Of a stretch of DNA of 64,000 nt, positions 58,949 to 64,000 are shown piece after piece (position 1 is the first letter of the stretch; each line of letters opens with the position of its first letter). The DNA is taken from NCBI RefSeq assembly GCF_013364155.1, contig NZ_CP054916.1, positions 744,001-808,000 of the forward strand. Direction: 5' to 3'. The translations under genes were made by a program, and so were the position numbers. Source of the stretch: Streptomyces sp. NA02950 (GTDB lineage: Bacteria > Actinomycetota > Actinomycetes > Streptomycetales > Streptomycetaceae). A model generated the notes under the pieces. The model had not been told where the DNA came from, did not search any database, and saw only the letters and a list, made by a program, of their open reading frames with translations.

Positions 58949-60418
58949 TCAGTAGGCCACCGTGCCGAACCAGTGGAGATCGCCGCAGGGCCGGCGGGTG
59001 TCACAGACCGCGGTGATGTACACCATGTGCCCGCCCTGGACGGCCTGGACCTCTGCGGTGACGTCCTCCTGCTCCCCGTCCGCCGGGACGGTGATGGTGG
59101 CCCACGGCTGACTGTCCGGGCAGTCGAGCCGGAGCTCCAGCCGCGCGCCGCCCTCGCTGCCGTTGGACACCCGGGTGACCAGACGGCCGTCCCCCTCCCG
59201 GCCGAAGTCGACCCGGGCGTAGCGAAGCTGGTCCCCGTCGCTCAGGCTGCGCGCGTGCCGAAAGCCCAAGTCCGACGCCTCGGTGCCCTCCTGAGCGGTG
59301 TATTCGTCGGCGTTCACGCGCAGCCGTGCGGACAGGGAGGGGCTGGGGCCCGGAGGCTCCGTCACACCGGGGTCATGGCCGTCCGGTCCGCAGCCGGCCG
59401 GCTCGGACGACTCCATCCACCGCAGCGCCAGGGTGCAGGTGAGCGCCGTGGCCACGGTGGCGCTCACCGCCAGGAGGACCGTCGCCCTCCGACGTGTTCC
59501 GAGCAGCCATGTCCGCGCCTTGCGCACCGGCCCGGCAGCGCGGCGCCGGCGGCGGCCCGTACCCGCGGGGCGGGCGGCCGGCGCGCCGCGGGCCGGCCGG
59601 CCCCGCGGTGGCCTACCGGCGGTGGCCTCCTTGTTCCGCCGGTAGTCCTCGGCGCGCCACCACCCCAGCAACCGCAACGGCAGATGCCGTGCCGCACGGG
59701 CGTCGAACCGCACCAGTTCGTCGTACAGGGCACGGCACCGGGCACAGGCGGCCAGATGCTCCGAGACCTCCGGCCCCGGCGGGCTGTAGGGAAGACCGCG
59801 GCTGCCGCCGAGAATCTTGATGCAGTCCTCGCTGTCGACCCGCTCGAGGTACAGCTCCATCCGCGAGCGCCGCAGCCCGCGGTCCGCCGTCGTGAGACGC
59901 GCCCGCAGATCGCGGCCCATGAGACCGGTGATGTCGGCGACGGCCGTCAAGTCGTCCTGCTCGACCAGGGTGTGCCACAACAGGCACTGTTCCACCGGTG
60001 TCAGCCCCTCGTACGCCACCTGCAACTGGCCGTCATCGTGCATCGGCCACACCGAGCCACTGGCGATCCAAGCCATGAACCCGGCCGAGAAGGCGTGCGG
60101 ATGCTTCAGCGCGTCGGCCACCGCGGCCAGCCGGGTGGACTCCAGCAACTGCAACCGCACACATCCGGCATGGCGGCCGCGGTCCAGCGGATGCGGTGAG
60201 GTCACCCGCTCCCCCAGCTTGGTGAACGCCACCGACACCAGCTTCGAAGCGAGCCCCGGTGATGTGGTGCAGGTCAGCGCGTAAGCCCGGACCGCCGGCT
60301 GATGGCGGTCGTACACCTCCCGGAACAGCGAGGTACGGCCCTCCCGTACCGCCCGGAGCGCCGCCATGTCGCCGTCCGCCTGCTCACGGACCAGCGACGT
60401 CATGCACGACCGGTTCAT
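58949..60418 (-). CDS. sigma-70-like protein fused to zinc-binding anti-sigma-like motif, membrane anchor and extracellular domain
   Basis: The 489-residue protein has an N-terminal part (about 5-190) with a region-2-like stretch (LFREVYDRHQPAVRAYALTC) and a region-4-like stretch (LTPVEQCLLWHTLVEQDDLT, ADITGLMGRDLRARLTTADR). It is followed by H-x3-C-x2-C (EVSEHLAACARCRALYDELV, about 225-240), the ZAS anti-sigma signature. A basic proline-rich linker, one membrane helix (about 300-320, ATVLLAVSATVATALTCTLA) and a 150-residue outside domain complete it. ATG 60418 has GAGGGG upstream; ATG 60403 is possible. The sigma-like regions are diverged, so it may regulate but not act as a sigma factor. 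Confidence 0.75.
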   Translation of the reverse strand: MNRSCMTSLVREQADGDMAALRAVREGRTSLFREVYDRHQPAVRAYALTCTTSPGLASKLVSVAFTKLGERVTSPHPLDRGRHAGCVRLQLLESTRLAAVADALKHPHAFSAGFMAWIASGSVWPMHDDGQLQVAYEGLTPVEQCLLWHTLVEQDDLTAVADITGLMGRDLRARLTTADRGLRRSRMELYLERVDSEDCIKILGGSRGLPYSPPGPEVSEHLAACARCRALYDELVRFDARAARHLPLRLLGWWRAEDYRRNKEATAGRPPRGRPARGAPAARPAGTGRRRRRAAGPVRKARTWLLGTRRRATVLLAVSATVATALTCTLALRWMESSEPAGCGPDGHDPGVTEPPGPSPSLSARLRVNADEYTAQEGTEASDLGFRHARSLSDGDQLRYARVDFGREGDGRLVTRVSNGSEGGARLELRLDCPDSQPWATITVPADGEQEDVTAEVQAVQGGHMVYITAVCDTRRPCGDLHWFGTVAY

Positions 60419-61035
60419 CGGCCGCCACCCCTCGGACCCCCCACGGCCGGAACGGAGCCGGTACCGTCGCCGGCCGACGGGAGTGGGGCACGGCCCCCTA
60501 ACGCGCACTTCACTGAGGAGGAACAGGAGGTCGGCAAGGCGGGCTGTCGCCGGAGGGCGGGGCCGGTGGCGGTGTGAGCCACGGGCGCCCGTGACCGAAC
60601 CCGTCGCACAAGGGTGTCTTTGAAGGCTTTCCAGGCGAGCAATGGCATGGTCCAACCCCGATGGTGTAGTTCTTCGCAGTGCCCGCCTGTCACGATTTCG
60701 CTGGTGTCCACGCGCGAGTCGGGTGGTCATTGGCGTTCAACTTCGACACATGGCTTCCGGCTTGATGTCGGCCGCCTCACTCCGATGTGAGCGCGGCGCG
60801 GAGGACGACGGCTGAGACAGCCAACAGGCGGTCCAGTCATGGGAGTTCTGCGGGTTGCGTGGTCGTCCGGAACATGTGCATCTTATGCGTCGCACGCCTT
60901 TCTTTTCACCTGCTGGCAAGAAACTTTCCTAACTCGCCAGTACGGGAACGGCGATGAAACGCATGAGCGAGAAGTGCAGCCACGTAAATCATTTCATTTT
61001 AAAACATCTGTGCGTTGTCAACACCGCATTCGCCC
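60419..61035. other. 617-bp gene-free region with an AT-rich patch
   Basis: No confident gene lies between the sigma-like protein and the luxR relic. The right part (about 60860-61030) is near 50% GC against roughly 72% around it, and contains runs such as TTTCATTTTAAAACATC. A short frame from 60954 (MKRMSEKCSHVNHFILK) starts with a plausible codon pattern but runs antisense into the luxR relic. The patch is probably of foreign origin; its right edge coincides with the break in the luxR relic. Confidence 0.5.
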
Positions 61036-61290
61036 TTGAGTGGCCCCCCATCTCCCGGTTGGTGTGGCCCAGCCCGCCCAGACCGGCCACTTCGCGCTCC
61101 CGCGGGGTCAGCAGAGCCTCCAGCTCCCCCAGGCCCTCACGGGTCCCCAGCGCCGCGAGGTCGGCGCGGCACGCGGCCCGGAACGGAGCGGCACCCAGCG
61201 CGGTGAACGTGGCCTCCGCCGCCTGGAGATGGCCCTGGGCCTCGGCCGCCCGACCCTGCGCCGCCACACACCGCCCGTCCGGCTTCGGCC
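61036..61290 (-). pseudogene. LuxR-family regulator remnant cut inside its HTH
   Basis: On the reverse strand about 80 codons read as the end of a large LuxR/LAL-type regulator: VAAQGRAAEAQGHLQAAEAT, FTALGAAPFRAACRADLAALG, then LTPREREVAGLGGLGHTNRE. The sequence is lost right after the first HTH helix (the expected IAxxLxxSxxTV recognition helix never appears). The upstream ATPase and TPR parts are also missing. It is a short relic bounded on one side by the AT-rich patch. Confidence 0.75.
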
Positions 61291-61399
61291 GGCCGCCGTT
61301 GACACCACCCGACCGGAAGTCGCCGGGAACCCGTCCGCCGGAACGGACGACTACCTGATCACCGGCACACCGCCAATGGGTGCTTCACGGGAGGGCGTC

Positions 61400-62140
61400 A
61401 TGCACTGGTACGAGGACGACGGCTTCTGGTCGGACTTCTCCGGGACGATGTTCTCCGAACACCGACGGGAGCGGACCCGGGAACTGATCGCGGATTCACC
61501 GCTGCTGGACTTCCCCACGGGCTCCCGGGTGCTGGACCTGGCTTGCGGACCGGGACTGTATCTGGTGCCGCTGGCCCAGCGCGGCTGCGTCGTGACCGGG
61601 GTCGATCTGAGCCCGGTGATGCTGGAGCGGGCCCGGGCCGCGTGTGCGGACGCGGGCGTGGGGGTGCGCCTGGTGCGCGCGGACATGCTCAGCCATGTCG
61701 AACCGCGCTCCTACGACGTCGTACTGAACGTGTTCACCTCCTTCGGCTACTTCGACGATCCCGGTGACAACGTCCAGGTGCTGCGCAACGCCCACGACTC
61801 GCTGGTCCCCGGCGGACGGCTGCTGATCGATGTGATGGGCAAGGAGGTGCTCGCGGGCTGGATCGGCCGGCCCCAGGTGGTGGAGCTGGACGACGCGTAC
61901 GTGGTGCAGCGCGACACCGTCCTGGACGACTGGTCCCGGCTGCGGACGGACTGGACGCTGGTGCGCGGCGGGACGGCCCGGGAAGCCTCCATCACCTCCT
62001 TCCTCTACAGCGGGTCGGAGCTGCGCACGCTGTTCGAGCGGGTGGGCTTCACCAAGGTGGAGTGCTTCGGCGACTTCGACGGCGCCCCGTACGACCAGCA
62101 CGCCCGGCGGCTCATCGTGCGCGGGACTCGGGAACTCTGA
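61400..62140 (+). CDS. class I SAM-dependent methyltransferase
   Basis: The 246-residue methyltransferase has motif I TGSRVLDLACGPGLYLVPLA (about 37-56), a strand-2 acidic residue (GVDLSPVMLERARAA), motif II-III SYDVVLNVFTSFGYFDDPGD and SLVPGGRLLIDVMGKEVLAG. The ending, FLYSGSELRTLFERVGFTKV, is common in small-molecule methyltransferases of the ubiE/SmtA type. ATG 61400 has GGGAGGG upstream. It precedes a metal-siderophore ABC transporter but has a 67-bp gap, so co-transcription is only possible. Confidence 0.85.
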   Translation: MHWYEDDGFWSDFSGTMFSEHRRERTRELIADSPLLDFPTGSRVLDLACGPGLYLVPLAQRGCVVTGVDLSPVMLERARAACADAGVGVRLVRADMLSHVEPRSYDVVLNVFTSFGYFDDPGDNVQVLRNAHDSLVPGGRLLIDVMGKEVLAGWIGRPQVVELDDAYVVQRDTVLDDWSRLRTDWTLVRGGTAREASITSFLYSGSELRTLFERVGFTKVECFGDFDGAPYDQHARRLIVRGTREL

Positions 62141-62207
62141 CGCCCCGTCGTCCGACTACCTGCGGGGGGACACGCCGTACCCCCAGGACCCGCGTGGAAA
62201 GGACCGC

Positions 62208-63278
62208 ATGACCAAGGCACCGGTGACGAGCGGCCGGGCGGCAGTCCGCCGGCGAACGAGGACGATCCTCGTGCTGCTCTCGGCGTTCCTGGCGATCTCG
62301 GTGGTCGCCGGGGTGGCGCTCGGCCCCACCGTCGTCCCGTTCGGCGCTGTGCTGCGCTACCTCTTCGCCGCCGTCTCGGGGGGCCGGATCGGGGCGGACG
62401 AGGTGACGGACTACGCGGTGGTGTGGGAGATACGCACCCCGCGGGTCCTGCTCGCCGCGGTGGTCGGCGCGGGGCTGTCCGTGGTCGGTGTCGCCGTCCA
62501 GGCGCTGGTGCGCAACGCTCTGGCCGATCCCTTCGTGCTGGGGATCTCCTCCGGTGCCTCGGTCGGCGCGACCGCCGTGGTGGTGTTCGGGCTGTTCGCG
62601 TCCCTGGGGGTGTACGCGTTGTCGGCGGCGGCCTTCCTCGGCGCGCTCGGCGCCACCCTGCTGGTGTATCTGGCCGCGCGGGGGCCGATGGGGCTGACCC
62701 CGCTGCGGCTGGTGCTGACCGGGGTGGCGCTCGCGTACGGGTTCCAGGCGCTGATGAGCGTCCTGGTGTTCGTCTCGCCGAACGGCCAGGCGGCGCGCAC
62801 GGTGCTGTTCTGGCTGCTGGGCTCCCTGGGCTCCGCGTCCTGGGAGTCGCTGCCGCTGGTGACGGTGGCGGTGGCGGTGGCGGTGGCGGCGCTGCTGCGG
62901 CAGAGCCGGGCGCTGGACGTGCTGTCGCTGGGGGACGAGACCGCGGCGAGCATGGGCGTGGACGCGCGGCTGCTGCGGCGCCGGCTGTTCGTACTCACCT
63001 CCGGTGTCACCGGCCTGATCGTCGCGGTGAGCGGTGCGATCGGGTTCGTGGGTCTGGTGCTGCCCCATGTGGTGCGCATCCTGGTCGGTTCCACCCACCG
63101 CCGGGTGCTGGCGGTCGCCCCGCTCGCCGGGGCGTGCTTCATGGTGTGGGTCGATCTGGTGGCCCGTACCGCCTTCGCGCCCGAGGAACTGCCGCTCGGG
63201 GTGATCACGGCGCTGATCGGGGTGCCCGTCTTCATCTCGCTGATGCGCCGCCGCGGCTATCTGTTCGGAGGCCGCTAG
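62208..63278 (+). CDS. FecCD-type ABC transporter permease (iron-siderophore/cobalamin)
   Basis: The 356-residue FecCD permease has about ten membrane segments. Family marks are IRTPRVLLAAVVGAGLSVVG with VAVQALVRNALADPFVLGIS, FWLLGSLGSASWESLPLVTV, and the EAA-like LGDETAASMGVDARLLRRRL with GAIGFVGLVLPHVVRILVGS. It forms the channel for a siderophore, haem or cobalamin imported from a lipoprotein binder. The ATPase gene begins at the very next base after its stop codon (TAGATG). The binding protein is not in the window. Confidence 0.93.
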   Translation: MTKAPVTSGRAAVRRRTRTILVLLSAFLAISVVAGVALGPTVVPFGAVLRYLFAAVSGGRIGADEVTDYAVVWEIRTPRVLLAAVVGAGLSVVGVAVQALVRNALADPFVLGISSGASVGATAVVVFGLFASLGVYALSAAAFLGALGATLLVYLAARGPMGLTPLRLVLTGVALAYGFQALMSVLVFVSPNGQAARTVLFWLLGSLGSASWESLPLVTVAVAVAVAALLRQSRALDVLSLGDETAASMGVDARLLRRRLFVLTSGVTGLIVAVSGAIGFVGLVLPHVVRILVGSTHRRVLAVAPLAGACFMVWVDLVARTAFAPEELPLGVITALIGVPVFISLMRRRGYLFGGR

Positions 63279-64000
63279 ATGACACTGCGTGTGAGCGAAC
63301 TGTCGGTGGAGGCGGCGGGCCGCACCCTGGTCGACCGGCTCACCCTGGACGTGGCCGCCGGTCGGGTCGTGGGGCTGGTCGGCCCGAACGGCAGTGGCAA
63401 GTCCACGGCACTGCGCTGTGTGTACCGGGCACTGCGGCCGACCTCCGGCGCGGTGCTGCTGGACGGCACCGATCTGGCGTCGGTGCCGCTGCGCGACAGC
63501 GCGCGTTCCATCGCCGCGCTGACCCAGGAGAGCCACACCGAACTGGACTTCACGGTGGCGGAGGTGGTGGCGCTGGGCCGCACCCCGCACACCCGCGGCA
63601 ACGGCCCGCTGACGGACCGGGAGCGCGAGCTGTGCCGGGCGGCGATGGAGCGGCTGGATGTGGCACATCTGGCGGACCGCAGTGTGCTGACGCTCTCGGG
63701 CGGGGAGCGCCAGCGGGTCCTGGTGGCGCGTGCGCTGGTCCAGGAGCCCCGGGTGCTGGTGCTCGATGAACCCACCAACCATCTGGATGTGCGCCACCAG
63801 GTGCGGTTGCTGTCGTTCCTGCGCGGTGCGGAGCTGACCGTCGTCACCGCGCTGCACGATCTGAACCTGGCCGCCGCCGTCTGCCACCGCATCGCCGTGC
63901 TCAACCACGGCTCCCTGGTCGCCTCCGGTGATCCGGCCGAGGTGCTGACGGCCGCCCTGGTGCGCGAGGTGTTCGGCGTCCACGCCACCGTCGTACGCCA
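63279..64000 (+). CDS. ABC transporter ATP-binding protein of the FecCD system (partial at window end)
   Basis: The frame opens immediately after the permease stop and is open to the right edge (240 codons seen). It holds Walker A (GLVGPNGSGKSTALRCVYRA), the Q-loop (AALTQESHTELDFTVAEVVA), the signature LSGGERQRVLVARAL, Walker B (VLVLDEPTNHLDVRHQ) and the switch histidine (VVTALHDLNLAAAVCHRIAV). The end DPAEVLTAALVREVFGVHAT is typical of FecE/FhuC ATPases, so only a short C-terminus is missing. Confidence 0.93.
   Translation, partial: MTLRVSELSVEAAGRTLVDRLTLDVAAGRVVGLVGPNGSGKSTALRCVYRALRPTSGAVLLDGTDLASVPLRDSARSIAALTQESHTELDFTVAEVVALGRTPHTRGNGPLTDRERELCRAAMERLDVAHLADRSVLTLSGGERQRVLVARALVQEPRVLVLDEPTNHLDVRHQVRLLSFLRGAELTVVTALHDLNLAAAVCHRIAVLNHGSLVASGDPAEVLTAALVREVFGVHATVVR

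Noticed and set aside
60954..61040. A short forward frame MKRMSEKCSHVNHFILK in the AT-rich patch.
   Set aside because: It runs into the antisense of the luxR relic and has no clear ribosome-binding site.
62112..63983. A 623-codon reverse frame opposite the FecCD transporter genes.
   Set aside because: It is an antisense shadow with Gln/His/Arg-rich content; the forward strand has permease and ATPase signatures.
1..64000. tRNA, rRNA or CRISPR arrays.
   Set aside because: No cloverleaf with a TTCGA-type arm, no rRNA-like conserved sequence and no regularly spaced direct repeats were seen.

Overview
The window is a high-GC actinobacterial chromosome segment, almost certainly from Streptomyces or a close relative. 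Supporting signs are very high GC at third codon positions, frequent GTG starts, a gvpA-F-G-O-J-L-S-K gas-vesicle operon, a near-consensus DasR site upstream of crr-ptsI, GAF-ANTAR and F420-dependent proteins, CsbD/DUF6328/DUF6480-type stress proteins, and several TetR, HxlR and GntR regulators with compact promoters.

Layout. 0-8.4 kb: the 3' end of a nitroreductase gene abuts a 162-bp MITE-like element. It is followed by a GntR regulator, an NCS1 permease with a Cys/His-rich tail, a urea (or guanidine) carboxylase and an allophanate hydrolase, which together form a nitrogen-assimilation operon. 8.4-15.5 kb: a HEAT-repeat protein, two TetR regulators, a methyltransferase, a DUF1772 membrane protein and an FAD/Rieske oxidoreductase. 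15.6-20.8 kb: the gas-vesicle operon, ending next to a CDGSH/haem-oxygenase-like diiron fusion protein. 20.8-29.6 kb: a stress-type island with a deleted Orn/Lys/Arg decarboxylase relic, CsbD, VOC, DUF6328, DUF6480, a Rho_N-like protein, a pyruvate-oxidase-like enzyme, MOSC, GAF-ANTAR and a hemerythrin-like protein. 29.6-34.2 kb: an F420 oxidoreductase, then the general PTS operon crr-ptsI-SIS-isomerase under a DasR-type operator. 34.3-42.5 kb: redox genes with two HxlR regulators, RidA, LysE, RNase H, MFS, a LEA-like protein and a PAS-LuxR regulator. 42.7-49.7 kb: a self-sufficient P450-reductase gene with one apparent frameshift, membrane proteins, and an MFS/AraC divergent pair. 49.8-61.3 kb: a decaying catabolic region (esterase, BBE-type flavoprotein, amino-acid dehydrogenase) in which at least six loci are broken, plus a sigma-like protein fused to a zinc-binding anti-sigma-like motif and a membrane anchor. 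61.4-64 kb: a methyltransferase and the start of a siderophore/cobalamin-type ABC importer that runs off the window.

A striking feature of the whole window is the number of broken genes: about eleven loci show truncation, internal deletion or frameshift, often with recognisable residues still present. No tRNA, rRNA or CRISPR array was seen. Starts were chosen from Shine-Dalgarno spacing and homology-like N-termini, and several remain uncertain as noted. All family assignments come from reading the translated sequence, without database searches.
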